DNA of 64,000 nt from Bradyrhizobium sp. CB1717 (GTDB taxonomy: Bacteria; Pseudomonadota; Alphaproteobacteria; Rhizobiales; Xanthobacteraceae): positions 2,294,001 through 2,358,000 of the forward strand of contig NZ_CP121666.1 in assembly GCF_029714325.1 (NCBI RefSeq), given 5' to 3'. A program made the position numbers and the translations under genes. Positions 1 through 9,332 of the stretch are shown here, piece after piece (position 1 is the first letter of the stretch; each line of letters opens with the position of its first letter). A model generated the notes under the pieces. It did no database searches. It had not been told where the DNA came from and saw nothing but the letters and a program-made list of their open reading frames with translations.

Positions 1-842
1 TTGTAGATGCCGCGCGCGGCGACCAGGATGCTCTGCGTCCATAGCGTCATCTTGCTATAGCCCCTCTCGCGGGCGCCCTGGATGCATTGCTCGACCAGCG
101 CGCGGCCGACACCGAGTCCGCGTGCTTTCTTCTCCACCTGCAATAGACGGAGCTTGGCGATCTCGTCCGTGGCCTTGACCAGAAAGATCGAGCCGACCGG
201 CTCGCCACCGACTTCTGCGATCCAGCAGTGCTCGCGCGCGGGGTCGTAGTTCCTGATGAACTGCGCACAGATCTCGGCGACCAGCGCCTCGTAGCTGATG
301 TCCCAGTTGTAATCAGCGGCGTAGGCGGCGCCCTGCCGGGAGATGACCCAGCCCATGTCGCCGACGCGATGGCTGCGCAGCACGACGGAAGCGGGCCGGC
401 TTCGCCGTTGCTCCAGCACAGCCTCGATGGTCGCCATGGCCTGCGTGAGCTGCGTTGCATCGCCGGCTGAAAGCTGGGCCAGCATTGCGGCAACCTCGTT
501 TTGCGAGCTCAGGTTCAGCTTGGCGAAGGTCTGGCGGCCCTTGGCGGTCAGGCTGAGCTGGTATTGCCGGCGATCTGCGGGCAGAGGCTTGCGCGTGATC
601 AGCCCCTTTTCGTCAAAGCTCTGGACGATGCGGCTGAGATAGCCGGGGTCGAGACCAAGCTCGATTCCAATTTCCTTTGCCGCAAGGTCGTCGCGATGCG
701 CGAGCTCATAGAGCACTCGGGCCTCGCTGAGCGAAAACGGGGTTTTTCCAAGGTGCTGGTCGAGCACGCCGAGCTTGCGGGTATAGAAGCGGTTGAAGGC
801 GCGGACCGCTGCGATGGGGTCTTCGGTACCGTTGAATGACAT
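1..842 (-). CDS. MarR-family regulator fused to GNAT acetyltransferase (3' end cut by window)
   Basis: The visible 280 residues hold an N-terminal MarR-type winged helix (about residues 5-145, with a helix-turn-helix around DLAAKEIGIELGLDPGYLSR) followed by a GNAT domain (from about residue 150; acetyl-CoA loop near QVEKKARGLGVGRALV). Fusions of this layout are known as bifunctional HTH/GNAT proteins; the ligand and acetyl acceptor cannot be read from the sequence. The start is the ATG at 842, preceded by a GAGGTGA ribosome site. It reads leftwards, 75 bp after the glycosyltransferase gene, and a 44-bp nested palindrome covers its probable promoter, which suggests autoregulation. No stop codon is visible, so the C-terminus lies outside the window. 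Confidence 0.88.
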   Translation of the reverse strand, partial: MSFNGTEDPIAAVRAFNRFYTRKLGVLDQHLGKTPFSLSEARVLYELAHRDDLAAKEIGIELGLDPGYLSRIVQSFDEKGLITRKPLPADRRQYQLSLTAKGRQTFAKLNLSSQNEVAAMLAQLSAGDATQLTQAMATIEAVLEQRRSRPASVVLRSHRVGDMGWVISRQGAAYAADYNWDISYEALVAEICAQFIRNYDPAREHCWIAEVGGEPVGSIFLVKATDEIAKLRLLQVEKKARGLGVGRALVEQCIQGARERGYSKMTLWTQSILVAARGIY

Positions 843-852
843 GGCTCACCTC

Positions 853-896
853 GATACTTGCCATTGTCAAATAATTATTTGACTTTGGCAAGTATC
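853..896 (-). promoter_or_regulatory. Nested palindromic operator over the MarR-GNAT promoter
   Basis: A perfect 18-bp palindrome, GTCAAATAATTATTTGAC (866-883), sits inside outer arms GATACTTGCC (853-862) and GGCAAGTATC (887-896). Over the full 44 bp, 20 of 22 paired positions match. Read on the minus strand it contains a promoter-like TTGCCA, 17 nt, GACAAT, and it ends 10 bp before the start codon. AT-rich palindromes of this kind are typical MarR operators; binding is inferred. Confidence 0.7.
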
Positions 897-917
897 AAGG
901 ACGCGTCGCAACTGGCC

Positions 918-1493
918 TCAGCCGACCATGACGATCCGGCTGCGCAGCATGGTCCGGGACGAGCGGCCGAGCCGCCGCAGCAGCCGCGCCTCGGAACGGC
1001 GGGCCTGGGGCGGATAGCCGCCGATCCGGTCGTAATGATCACGGGCGATCAAAAGGCCCTGATCGCCGAACGGGCCGACCAGCTTGCGCGCCACGGCCCG
1101 AAGGAAGTCGTGCAATCCGGTATCGGCGTAAGGTGTACGTGCAAAGCGGAACACCGCCGCCCGGTCCCGGCCGCTGGTCGCGACGGTCTGGATGAACTGG
1201 GTGGTCTCCTCGATCCAGCCGGTTTCCAGCACCGCGCCTGCGGGGAGGAACATCAGCCAGGGCGAACGAGCCTGAAGCGCGCCGGCGGCGAGCGCCGCGC
1301 CCTGCGAGGACCCCTCGATGCCGACGAAACGGCAGCCTGCGACGTCGGCAACGCGCTCGATGACGCCGTTGCGGGTGCCGTCGACCAGCAGGACTTCCCG
1401 GATGATGCCGGCGGCGGCACCGGGCACCAGCGCGGCCAGGGTTGCGACCGCCGTCTGCTCGACGCCTTCGGTCGGAATGATGACGCTCAGCAT
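918..1493 (-). CDS. Family 2 glycosyltransferase, short form
   Basis: This 191-residue protein begins MLSVIIPTEG, the usual first strand of a GT-A fold, and continues with a nucleotide-binding VLLVDG segment and a C-terminal DQGLLIARDHYDRIGGYP stretch typical of GT2 enzymes. It lacks a membrane segment and is at the small end of the family. The open frame extends upstream to 1652, but that part has no family similarity, so the ATG at 1493 is chosen; its ribosome site is weak. Donor and acceptor are unknown. It lies upstream of the MarR-GNAT gene on the same strand. Confidence 0.8.
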   Translation of the reverse strand: MLSVIIPTEGVEQTAVATLAALVPGAAAGIIREVLLVDGTRNGVIERVADVAGCRFVGIEGSSQGAALAAGALQARSPWLMFLPAGAVLETGWIEETTQFIQTVATSGRDRAAVFRFARTPYADTGLHDFLRAVARKLVGPFGDQGLLIARDHYDRIGGYPPQARRSEARLLRRLGRSSRTMLRSRIVMVG

Positions 1494-1821
1494 GATTAAG
1501 GCTTCAGTGTCCGCGCTTCGGGAGAAGCGCAACGTTTTGATATTGTCATAAACACGCGGCATTGCCGAGTGCAACTTTTCGACGGGGCTTCGCTGTTCGA
1601 TGGTAAACTGCCAGAGCCATCGCATCCAAATATGTCTCCTGCGGGGTGGCAATGTTGCCGAATATTTCGGCGCGAATTCGCGGTGACGGTATTATCCCGG
1701 AGTTTCGCTGCGATCCTTGCGCAGCATGCAGGCCACCCGCAATCCTGCATGCGGAGGATGCGCGCAGACCGACACAGGGGATTGCGAAGCTTGCAATCCA
1801 CGGTGCTGACGAGGGCCTTGC
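1494..1821. other. Intergenic region, no gene seen
   Basis: These 328 bp separate two divergent genes (GT2 on minus, DUF155 on plus). Several open frames cross it on both strands but none has a family signature, and they overlap one another. The region should hold two promoters; I cannot assign them with confidence. Confidence 0.5.
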
Positions 1822-2661
1822 ATGAACGCCGATCAACTCGCCGTTAGCGCGCCGACAACATCTCCCAGGCCGGACGCCGCGCCGAGCTTGCGGATCCGGG
1901 CGCTGATGCTGGGGGACCGCATCAATGCGTCCGGCCTCGAGATCGGGACGCTGGTGTCATCGACGCCGGCCGCCTTCCGCGTTCACGCCGGCCTCGCGGT
2001 GATCTTCCGCTACGGCGTCGTGGTGCTGATCGGCCTCTTGCCTTCGGAGGAGAAGGTGCTGATCGACAGCCTGAAGTCGCGCGTGATCGGCGAGTTCAGC
2101 CCCTACGAGGAGGAGATCGCGCAGGCGCAGTTGTGCAAGGATGAAAACAGCGAGGCGATCCAGCCGGGTGGGCCGATCTGCCTTTCCAAATTCTCCGACG
2201 ACCGGCTGCTCCTGGTCGCGGACGCGCTCGCCAAGAGCACGTCGCTGGCCCGCGACGAGCGGCGGGTCGCCGCGGTGTTCGACGTGATCGAGCCGTTCGC
2301 ACGCGAGCTCGCCGAGTACGGCCGCACGCCGCGCCGCCGCAAGGGCATTTTGCAACTGATCGGTAACGCGCTTCTCGTCCAGCAGCGCGTCGCCGGCCGC
2401 GTTGCGGTGGCCGAGAAGCCCGACGTGCTCTGGGAGAAGCCCGAGCTCGACCGGCTCTATGCCCGCCTCGAGGACGAGTACGAGCTGAAGGAGCGTCTCG
2501 ACACGCTCGAGCGCAAGCTCACCGCCGTGTCGGAGACCGCCAATGCGCTCACCGACATCATCGACACCCAGCGCTCGCTTCGCCTCGAGATCGCGGTCGT
2601 GGTGCTGATCGTGATCGAGGTCGTGATCGGGTGCGTCCAGATCCTGTCGGGGACTCATTAG
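1822..2661 (+). CDS. RMD1/YagE family (DUF155) membrane-anchored protein
   Basis: The 279-residue product matches the DUF155/RMD1 layout: a variable N-terminus, a mixed alpha/beta core (about 25-150, with VVVLIGLLPSEE and DDRLLLVADALAKS), a helical arm rich in charged residues (about 200-245, predicted coiled coil), and one C-terminal hydrophobic segment (about 252-275, EIAVVVLIVIEVVIGCVQIL). Fungal relatives sit in mitochondria and affect sporulation or meiosis; the bacterial role is unknown. The gene stands alone and is followed by a palindromic repeat. Confidence 0.8.
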   Translation: MNADQLAVSAPTTSPRPDAAPSLRIRALMLGDRINASGLEIGTLVSSTPAAFRVHAGLAVIFRYGVVVLIGLLPSEEKVLIDSLKSRVIGEFSPYEEEIAQAQLCKDENSEAIQPGGPICLSKFSDDRLLLVADALAKSTSLARDERRVAAVFDVIEPFARELAEYGRTPRRRKGILQLIGNALLVQQRVAGRVAVAEKPDVLWEKPELDRLYARLEDEYELKERLDTLERKLTAVSETANALTDIIDTQRSLRLEIAVVVLIVIEVVIGCVQILSGTH

Positions 2662-2697
2662 TTCGCCGGCCAGCGAGCCAGATGCGCGTTGCTGTGC

Positions 2698-2842
2698 CCT
2701 CTCCCCCTGTGAGAGGGCAGCACCGCAAGGAGATACAAACTCACTCGGGTGAGGGGTATCTCTCCGCATACTCATTTGCAAATGTGGCGCGGATAGAGAC
2801 CCCTCATCCGGCGCTTCGGGCCACTTTCTCCCACAAGGGGGG
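2698..2842. repeat. Dispersed intergenic repeat, CTCTCCCC class
   Basis: This spacer has a CCCTCTCCCCCTGTGAGAGGG-like hairpin start and a distal part with CCCTCATCCGGCGCTTCGGGCC and CTTTCTCCCACAAGGGG. The same class occurs at about 34832-34944 and 54221-54345. It lies between the convergent DUF155 and ackA genes, where it may also act in transcription termination. Confidence 0.6.
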
Positions 2843-2858
2843 AAGGGAAGAACGCATC

Positions 2859-4046
2859 TCATCTCGTTCGCAGTAGTACCGCGCAATGGCGCGCGATCAT
2901 CAGCTCCTCATTCGTCGGCATGACGAACACGTCGACAGTACTATCGCTGCCGTTGATCCGCTCGCGCGCTTCGGCATTCGCCGATGCATCGATGCGCACA
3001 CCGAGCCACCCAAGCCGCTCGCCGATCGCGCTGCGGATCTCCTTCGCATGCTCGCCGATGCCGCCGGTGAAGACGAGGCAGTCCAGCCCTTCGAGCGCGG
3101 TCGCCATCACCGCGATCGCCTGCGCCGCACGAAAGACGAAGAGATCGATCGCCTCGCGCGCCGCTGGCTCGCGGCTCGCGAGCAGCGTGCGCATGTCGGC
3201 GGAGAGGCCGGAGACGCCGAGCAGGCCGGATTGGTGATAGAGCAGGTGCTGGACCTCCTCGACCGACATCCCCTCGTGCTGTTGCAGATAGAGCAGCACG
3301 CCGGGATCGATGGTGCCGCAGCGCGTGCCCATCACGAGGCCGTCGAGCGGCGTCAGTCCCATCGTGGTGTCGGCGCTGCGGCCATCGCGCAACGCGCAGA
3401 GGCTCGCCCCGTTGCCGAGATGTGCGATGACGGTGCGCCTGGCCGCAAGCTCCGGCGCGATCTCGGCGATGCGCCCCGCGACATATTCGAAGGAGAGACC
3501 GTGAAAGCCGTAGCGCCTGACGCCGCACGCCTCGAAGCGCCTGGGAATGGCAAAACGACTCGCCGGCGGGGCGAGGCCGTGATGGAAGGCGGTGTCAAAG
3601 CAGGCGATCTGCGTCAGCGCGGGCCGGATCGCTCCGATGGTGCGGACCGGCGCGAGGCAGCGCGGCTGGTGCAGCGGAGCCAGTGGTGTCAGCGCCTCCA
3701 GCTTCGCGGTGACGTCGTCCGTCAGGACAGCCGGACCCGAATAGTCCGGACCGCCATGAACGATACGGTGACCGACCGCGCGCAAGCTGCCCTTTCCGAA
3801 CCGGTCGTCGATGAAGGCGAGCACCTCCGCGAACAGATGACCGTCGTCGGTATCCGATGCGTCTCTCCGCGTCTCGAACAGGTCCTCGCCCGCAGGTCTC
3901 TTCACGACGAGCCGCGGCTTGTCCTCGTGCTCGTCGAGCTGGCCCTTGCACAGCAGGATGGGGTCGGCCGCCGCAATCTCGAACAGGCCGAACTTGATGC
4001 TCGACGATCCCGAATTGAGGACGAGGACCGCCTCCGGCGCCGGCAT
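2859..4046 (-). CDS. ackA: Acetate kinase
   Basis: Acetate kinase interconverts acetyl phosphate plus ADP and acetate plus ATP in the cytoplasm. The 395-residue protein begins with the signature VLVLNSGSSSIKF and carries the second family motif GHRIVHGG, plus the ATP-binding segments HLGNGASLCA and VFTGGIGEHA. Length is normal for the family. The open frame extends 24 codons further upstream, but the ATG at 4046 gives the conserved N-terminus. It starts 4 bp after the stop of the phosphoketolase gene, so the two are almost certainly one transcript: phosphoketolase makes acetyl phosphate and this enzyme converts it to acetate with ATP gain. Confidence 0.96.
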   Translation of the reverse strand: MPAPEAVLVLNSGSSSIKFGLFEIAAADPILLCKGQLDEHEDKPRLVVKRPAGEDLFETRRDASDTDDGHLFAEVLAFIDDRFGKGSLRAVGHRIVHGGPDYSGPAVLTDDVTAKLEALTPLAPLHQPRCLAPVRTIGAIRPALTQIACFDTAFHHGLAPPASRFAIPRRFEACGVRRYGFHGLSFEYVAGRIAEIAPELAARRTVIAHLGNGASLCALRDGRSADTTMGLTPLDGLVMGTRCGTIDPGVLLYLQQHEGMSVEEVQHLLYHQSGLLGVSGLSADMRTLLASREPAAREAIDLFVFRAAQAIAVMATALEGLDCLVFTGGIGEHAKEIRSAIGERLGWLGVRIDASANAEARERINGSDSTVDVFVMPTNEELMIARHCAVLLRTR

Positions 4047-4050
4047 GACG

Positions 4051-6438
4051 TCACCCCGCCTTGCTGGGCCAGACCCAGTCGCGGACGTCAGGCATGTCCT
4101 CGCCGTGCTCGCGCACATAACGCGAATGCTCGATCAGCTTGTCGCGGAACTGTTGCTTCACCTGCGCGGCCCTGGTCGCCAGCCCCGGCACGCGTTCGAT
4201 CGCCTCGATGGCGAGGTGATAGCGGTCGAGCTCGTTGAGCACGACCATGTCGAACGGCGTCGTCGTGGTGCCTTCCTCGGCGAAGCCGCGCACATGCAGG
4301 CCGGCATGGTTGGTGCGGTTATAAGTCAGCCGGTGGATCAGGTAGGGATAGCCGTGATAGGCGAAGATGACGGGCTTGTCGCGCGTGAACAGGCTGTCGA
4401 AGTCGCGGTCGGACAGGCCGTGCGGATGCTGCCCCCTGGGCTGCAGCGTCATGAGGTCGACGACGTTGACGACGCGGATCTTCAGTTCCGGCAGTGCCCT
4501 GCGCAGGAGATCGACGGCGGCGAGCGTCTCAAGCGTCGGCACGTCGCCGGCGCAGGCCATCACCACGTCGGGCTCGGTGTTCGTGTCCTCGTTGCCGGCC
4601 CAGGTCCAGATGCCGATGCCTGCATCGCAATGCGTCGCGGCCTCCTGCATCGACAGCCATTGCGGCGCCGGCTGCTTGCCGGCGACGATGACGTTGATGC
4701 GGTTGTAGGTGCGCAGGCAATGGTCGGCGATCCATAGCAGCGTGTTGGCATCCGGCGGAAAATAGATGCGGACGATGTCGGCCTTCTTGTTGGCGACGAG
4801 ATCGACGAAGCCGGGATCCTGATGGCTGAAGCCGTTGTGGTCCTGGCGCCAGACATGCGAGGTCAAGAGGTAGTTCAGCGAGGCGATCGGCCGCCGCCAC
4901 GGCAGATGACGCGTCACCTTCAGCCATTTGGCGTGCTGGTTGAACATGGAATCCACGATGTGGATGAAGGCCTCGTAGCAGGAGAAGAAGCCATGGCGTC
5001 CGGTCAGCAGGTAGCCCTCGAGCCAGCCCTGGCAGAGATGCTCGCTCAACACCTCCATCACGCGGCCGTCCTGGGCGAGATGCACGTCGTACGGTTCGGT
5101 CGGCTCCATCCAGACACGCTCGGTCGCGTCGAACACGGCATCCAGCCGGTTTGACGCGGTCTCGTCGGGACCCATGATGCGGAAGTTACGCTCTTGCGCG
5201 TTCAGGCGAATGACGTCGCGCAGGAATTTGCCGAGCTCGCGCGTCGCTTCTCCAACGACGCCGCCAGGCTGCGGCACGTCCACGGCAAAGCTGCGGAAGT
5301 CGGGCAGATTCAGCTCCTTCTTGAGGAGACCACCATTGGCGTGCGGATTGGCGCCCATGCGGCGGCTGCCTTCAGGGGCGAGCGCCTGCAGTTCGGGGGC
5401 GAGCGCGCCGCTCGCGTCGAACAGTTTGTCCGGCTCGTAGCTGCGCATCCAGTCTTCAAGGATCTTCAGATGCGCCGGATTCTCGCGGCAGCCCGCAACG
5501 GGTACCTGATGCGCGCGCCAGAAATCTTCGACCTTCTTGCCGTCGACCTCCTTCGGACCCGTCCATCCCTTCGGGCTGCGCAGCACGATCATCGGCCAGC
5601 GCGGCCGCTCGACCGTCTTGCGTCCGTCGCGAGCGTGTTGCTGGATCGAGCGGATGCTGGCGAATGCGACGTCGAGCGCATCCGCCATGGCCTGGTGCAT
5701 CAATTTGGGATCGCCACCCTCGACGAACAGCGGCTCGTGGCCGAGGCCGCGGAACAGATCGCGGATCTCGCTGTCGGGCATCCGTCCGAGCACGGTCGGG
5801 CCCGCGATCTTGTAGCCGTTGAGATGCAGGATCGGCAGCACCGCGCCGTCATGGGCCGGGCTCAGGAACTTGTTGGAGTGCCAGGACGCCGCGAGCGGAC
5901 CGGTTTCGGCTTCACCGTCCCCGACGACGCAGGCCACGACCAAATCAGGATTGTCGAACGCCGCGCCATAGGCGTGCACCAGCGCATAGCCGAGCTCGCC
6001 GCCCTCGTGGATCGAGCCGGGGGTCTCAGGCGCCGCGTGGCTCGGAATGCCGCCGGGGAAGGAGAACTGCCTGAACAGCTTGCGCAATCCGTCCGCATTG
6101 CGCGCGATGTCAGGATAGATCTCGCTGTAGCTGCCTTCGAGATAGGTGTTGGCGACCATGCCCGGACCGCCATGGCCGGGGCCGCAGACATAGAGAACGT
6201 TGAGATCGAGCGCGCGGATGACGCGGTTGAGATGGGCATAGATGAAGTTCAAGCCGGGTGTCGTGCCCCAATGGCCGAGCAGACGCGGCTTGATGTGCTC
6301 GGGCCGCAGGGGCTCGCGCAGCAGCGGGTTTTCGAGCAGGTAGATTTGCCCGACCGAGAGGTAGTTGGCAGCGCGCCAATAGCGATCGAGGAGATCGAGG
6401 TCGCCGCTCGCGGCGGCCGTTTTTTGTTGGATTGTCAT
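4051..6438 (-). CDS. xfp: Xylulose-5-phosphate/fructose-6-phosphate phosphoketolase
   Basis: This thiamine-diphosphate enzyme cleaves xylulose-5-P or fructose-6-P with phosphate to give acetyl phosphate and a triose or tetrose phosphate. The 795-residue length is standard. Visible landmarks are the N-terminal [18 protein letters not shown] region, the [10 protein letters not shown] loop, the ThDP motif GDGEAETGP, and the C-terminal [17 protein letters not shown] and AYHGYPYL segments. The ATG at 6438 is preferred; a GTG at 6456 could add six codons. It is the first gene of an xfp-ackA pair. No phosphotransacetylase gene is adjacent, so acetate or direct acetyl phosphate use is the likely outlet. 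Confidence 0.96.
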   Translation of the reverse strand: MTIQQKTAAASGDLDLLDRYWRAANYLSVGQIYLLENPLLREPLRPEHIKPRLLGHWGTTPGLNFIYAHLNRVIRALDLNVLYVCGPGHGGPGMVANTYLEGSYSEIYPDIARNADGLRKLFRQFSFPGGIPSHAAPETPGSIHEGGELGYALVHAYGAAFDNPDLVVACVVGDGEAETGPLAASWHSNKFLSPAHDGAVLPILHLNGYKIAGPTVLGRMPDSEIRDLFRGLGHEPLFVEGGDPKLMHQAMADALDVAFASIRSIQQHARDGRKTVERPRWPMIVLRSPKGWTGPKEVDGKKVEDFWRAHQVPVAGCRENPAHLKILEDWMRSYEPDKLFDASGALAPELQALAPEGSRRMGANPHANGGLLKKELNLPDFRSFAVDVPQPGGVVGEATRELGKFLRDVIRLNAQERNFRIMGPDETASNRLDAVFDATERVWMEPTEPYDVHLAQDGRVMEVLSEHLCQGWLEGYLLTGRHGFFSCYEAFIHIVDSMFNQHAKWLKVTRHLPWRRPIASLNYLLTSHVWRQDHNGFSHQDPGFVDLVANKKADIVRIYFPPDANTLLWIADHCLRTYNRINVIVAGKQPAPQWLSMQEAATHCDAGIGIWTWAGNEDTNTEPDVVMACAGDVPTLETLAAVDLLRRALPELKIRVVNVVDLMTLQPRGQHPHGLSDRDFDSLFTRDKPVIFAYHGYPYLIHRLTYNRTNHAGLHVRGFAEEGTTTTPFDMVVLNELDRYHLAIEAIERVPGLATRAAQVKQQFRDKLIEHSRYVREHGEDMPDVRDWVWPSKAG

Positions 6439-6610
6439 GTTCCTGCCGACCTTCACAGAGCGATCGTCACCAACCCGGTTCCGGCGTGATCGATCCGTCG
6501 CTCATGAAACGGGATGGCCGCGACGCCGGTGTTGCGTGAGGTCAAAGGCGGGCGCGCGAATTTTGGGCAGCTCTACTGTGCATGGGGTTGTTTTCGGGTT
6601 TTTTGTTTAT

Positions 6611-6642
6611 GTTCTTGATTTGTTCCTTTGGCGTGCTATCTT
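6611..6642 (+). promoter_or_regulatory. SOS (LexA) box and promoter of the SplB-like gene
   Basis: GTTCTTGATTTGTTC at 6611-6625 is an exact match to the alphaproteobacterial LexA consensus GTTC-N7-GTTC. It overlaps a candidate -35 (TTGATT, 6615-6620), which is 16 bp from a -10 (TATCTT, 6637-6642). The predicted transcription start falls at about 6648-6649, on the A of the start codon. LexA control is inferred from the match. Confidence 0.75.
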
Positions 6643-6648
6643 GGTTTC

Positions 6649-7812
6649 ATGAGTCCAGCATCTTCTTCTGCTCTCAAGCACCCGCCGGTCACGGCGCCCT
6701 CCGAGCCGGCGGGTGCGCCTTCCGACTTTCCTGAACTGGCGGTCGCCATCGACCGCCAGCGCAGGCGAGGTCGGGGTGCCCAGTCCAACGCCAGCGGCCG
6801 CTATGAGGCCGAGGCGCGCGTCGCCTTCGACGACGGCTGGCAGAGCCTTGAGGATTTGCCGCCGTTCAAGACGACGGTGGCGGTGGACGCCTCACGCAAG
6901 GTGATCACCCGCAACGACTCCCCCGATATCGGCTTCGACCGCTCCATCAATCCCTATCGCGGCTGCGAGCATGGCTGTGTCTATTGCTTCGCGCGGCCGA
7001 CCCATGCCTATCTCGGCCTGTCGCCGGGGCTCGACTTCGAGTCGAAACTGTTCGTGAAGCCCGAGGCGCCGGCGCTGCTGGAGAAGGAGCTCGCCGCCCC
7101 CGGCTACGAGCCGCGGATGATTGCGATCGGCACCAACACCGATCCCTATCAGCCGATCGAGCGCGAGCGCAAAATCATGCGCGGCATTCTGGAGGTGCTG
7201 GAGCGCACCGGGCATCCCGTCGGCATCGTCACCAAATCGGCGCTGGTCGTGCGCGACATCGACATTCTCCAGCGCATGGCCAAGCGCAACCTCGCCAAGG
7301 TCGCGATATCGGTGACCTCGCTCGATCCCAAGCTGGCGAGGACCATGGAGCCGCGCGCCTCGACGCCGCCGAAGCGGCTGGAGGCGCTGAAGCAGCTCTC
7401 GGAGGCCGGCATTCCCACCACCGTGATGGTCGCGCCTGTCATTCCCGCGCTGAACGATTCCGAGATCGAGCGCATCCTCGATGCCGCCGCTCATGCCGGC
7501 GTCAAGGAAGCCTCCTACGTGCTGCTGCGGTTGCCGCTGGAGGTGCGCGATCTCTTCCGCGAATGGCTGATGGCGAACTACCCGGACCGCTATCGCCACG
7601 TCTTCACACTGATCCGCGACATGCGCGGCGGCCGCGACTACGACGCGAAATGGGGCGAGCGGATGAAGGGCACCGGACCGATGGCCTGGACCATCGGCCG
7701 CCGCTTCGAGATCGCCTGCGACAGGCTCGCTCTCAACAAGCGCCGCTCCAAGCTGACCACGGATCACTTTGCGCGGCCGAAGCGGAACGGCGAGCAGCTC
7801 AGCCTGTTCTGA
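6649..7812 (+). CDS. PA0069-family radical SAM protein (SplB-like)
   Basis: The 387-residue protein carries a radical-SAM cysteine triad at C106, C110 and C113 (NPYRGCEHGCVYC), an IGTNTDPYQPIE segment and a typical TIM-barrel continuation. It belongs to the COG1533 group related to spore photoproduct lyase; members outside Bacillales have no settled substrate but are commonly suspected of a DNA-repair role. The first 60 residues are basic and low in complexity. The ATG at 6649 has no Shine-Dalgarno sequence and lies where transcription is predicted to begin, so the message may be leaderless. An exact LexA box sits 24-38 bp upstream. It diverges from xfp. Confidence 0.88.
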   Translation: MSPASSSALKHPPVTAPSEPAGAPSDFPELAVAIDRQRRRGRGAQSNASGRYEAEARVAFDDGWQSLEDLPPFKTTVAVDASRKVITRNDSPDIGFDRSINPYRGCEHGCVYCFARPTHAYLGLSPGLDFESKLFVKPEAPALLEKELAAPGYEPRMIAIGTNTDPYQPIERERKIMRGILEVLERTGHPVGIVTKSALVVRDIDILQRMAKRNLAKVAISVTSLDPKLARTMEPRASTPPKRLEALKQLSEAGIPTTVMVAPVIPALNDSEIERILDAAAHAGVKEASYVLLRLPLEVRDLFREWLMANYPDRYRHVFTLIRDMRGGRDYDAKWGERMKGTGPMAWTIGRRFEIACDRLALNKRRSKLTTDHFARPKRNGEQLSLF

Positions 7813-7851
7813 CCGGGCAAGTTCTGATCGGGAAAGTGGAAGAGGCGTCCC

Positions 7852-8307
7852 ATGAGCAAGGAAGTTCCGGCTCCGATCCCGCGACTCACCGTCATCACGC
7901 TCGGCGTCAGCGACATCCGCGCCAGTATCGCCTTCTACGACGCGCTCGGCTTTTCGCGCCGGCTGAGGGCGACCGGCGAGGCGGTCGCGTTCTACGACAC
8001 CGGCGGTCCGGTGCTCGCGCTGTTTCGCTGGGACCTGCTCGCAGCGGACGCATCCCTGCCAGATGAGCCGAGACCAACGACCTTCCGCGGCACCACGCTC
8101 GCCTGGAACTGTCGCACGCGCGAGGAGGTCGATGCAGTCCTGTCTTTCGCCGTCAGCAAGGGCGCAAGGCTGCTGAGGCCTGCGTGCGAGACCGATTATG
8201 GCGGCTATCGCGGCTATTTCGCCGATCCCGATGGCCACGTCTGGGAGGCCGTGGTGGCGCCCGGCATCGAGGTCGGTGAGGACCGGCGGGTGCATCTGGC
8301 GGAGTAG
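7852..8307 (+). CDS. VOC (glyoxalase/bleomycin-resistance fold) protein
   Basis: The 151-residue protein has the two half-domains of the vicinal oxygen chelate fold: RLTVITLGVSDIRASIAFYDALGF near the start and YFADPDGHVWEAV near the end. The DPDGH-x-WE segment supplies the usual metal-ligand glutamate. Substrate is unknown. It begins 39 bp after the radical SAM gene on the same strand and could be cotranscribed, although a functional link is not obvious. Confidence 0.85.
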   Translation: MSKEVPAPIPRLTVITLGVSDIRASIAFYDALGFSRRLRATGEAVAFYDTGGPVLALFRWDLLAADASLPDEPRPTTFRGTTLAWNCRTREEVDAVLSFAVSKGARLLRPACETDYGGYRGYFADPDGHVWEAVVAPGIEVGEDRRVHLAE

Positions 8308-8384
8308 GGCGGCCGACCTGAATAACGGGAATTATCCGGGGTTCCCGGTTGCGCCGGCGGGGCCGCTTGCGCACGATCCCGGCC

Positions 8385-9233
8385 ATGATTCGAGACAAGT
8401 CCGCCAGGAAGCCGGCCAAGGGCGCGCCGAAAGAGGGTGCTGCGAAGCAGGCAGCGCCTGCCAAGGCCGCCAAGCTTACCGACGTCAAGGCTCCCGCCGG
8501 CAAGAAAGGCATCATCGCGATTGCGCCGCCAAGCTTTCGCCGCGAGCGCGCGCTGATCAAGCGTGGCGTCTGGCCGATCGCGGGCTGCGACGAGGCCGGT
8601 CGCGGGCCGCTGGCGGGACCCGTGGTGGCGGCCGCGGTGATTCTCGACCCCGACCGCATTCCGCGCGGCATCGATGATTCCAAGCGCCTGACCGCCGAGG
8701 AGCGCGAAAGACTGTTCGACAAGATCTGCGCCACTGCGCAGGTCTCGGTGGTCGTCGCCTCACGCGCCCGGATCGACCGCGACAACATCCTGCGCGCCTC
8801 GCTGTGGGCGCTGAAGCGCGCCGTGGTGGCGCTGCCCGAGGCGCCCCGCCATGTCTTCGTCGACGGCCGCGACCGCCTCGACACGACTTGCGACTGCGAG
8901 GCCGTGATCGGCGGCGACGGTATCGTGCTGTCGATCGCGGCGGCCTCGATCATCGCCAAGGTGACGCGCGACCGGCTGATGTGCGCGCTGGCGCAGGACT
9001 GCCCCGGCTACGGTTTCGAGCAGCACAAGGGCTACGCCGTCCCCGAGCACCTCGACGCCCTCGACCGGCTCGGCCCCACCGTCCATCACCGCAGCTTCTT
9101 CGCCCCCGTCGCCGCCGCCCGCGCCAAGCACATGCCCTGGACCGTCGAGCCGGTGCAGGACCTGTTCTCGGTCACCGAAGTGGAGGTGCAGGTGGAAGCG
9201 GGCGTCGAAATCAACGCTCGAGCGGGCCTCTAG
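8385..9233 (+). CDS. rnhB: Ribonuclease HII
   Basis: RNase HII nicks RNA in RNA-DNA hybrids, including single misincorporated ribonucleotides. The catalytic acidic residues are visible: D69 and E70 in [13 protein letters not shown], the aspartate of [10 protein letters not shown], and the aspartate of [11 protein letters not shown]. The 282-residue protein has a 60-residue Lys/Ala/Pro-rich N-terminal extension before the catalytic domain, a feature shared with the pyruvate phosphate dikinase in this window. The ATG at 8385 is chosen; a TTG at 8349 is the only longer alternative. Expected partners such as a ccrM methyltransferase are not next to it here. Confidence 0.95.
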   Translation: MIRDKSARKPAKGAPKEGAAKQAAPAKAAKLTDVKAPAGKKGIIAIAPPSFRRERALIKRGVWPIAGCDEAGRGPLAGPVVAAAVILDPDRIPRGIDDSKRLTAEERERLFDKICATAQVSVVVASRARIDRDNILRASLWALKRAVVALPEAPRHVFVDGRDRLDTTCDCEAVIGGDGIVLSIAAASIIAKVTRDRLMCALAQDCPGYGFEQHKGYAVPEHLDALDRLGPTVHHRSFFAPVAAARAKHMPWTVEPVQDLFSVTEVEVQVEAGVEINARAGL

Positions 9234-9332
9234 CGTAGACGGTCGTTGCCACGACGCGCAGCGCCCTTTATCAAAACAGATGCGAGCGAATAAGGCCGGC
9301 TGGACGGGTTGGCTGCATCTTTCGGACGTTGC

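Noticed and set aside
2886..4238. A 450-codon plus-strand frame over ackA
   Set aside because: It is the antisense of ackA, is Arg/Asp/Ala-rich without motifs, and results from GC-rich codon bias. Similar long antisense frames over glyS, ppdK, nadB and the receptors were rejected for the same reason.
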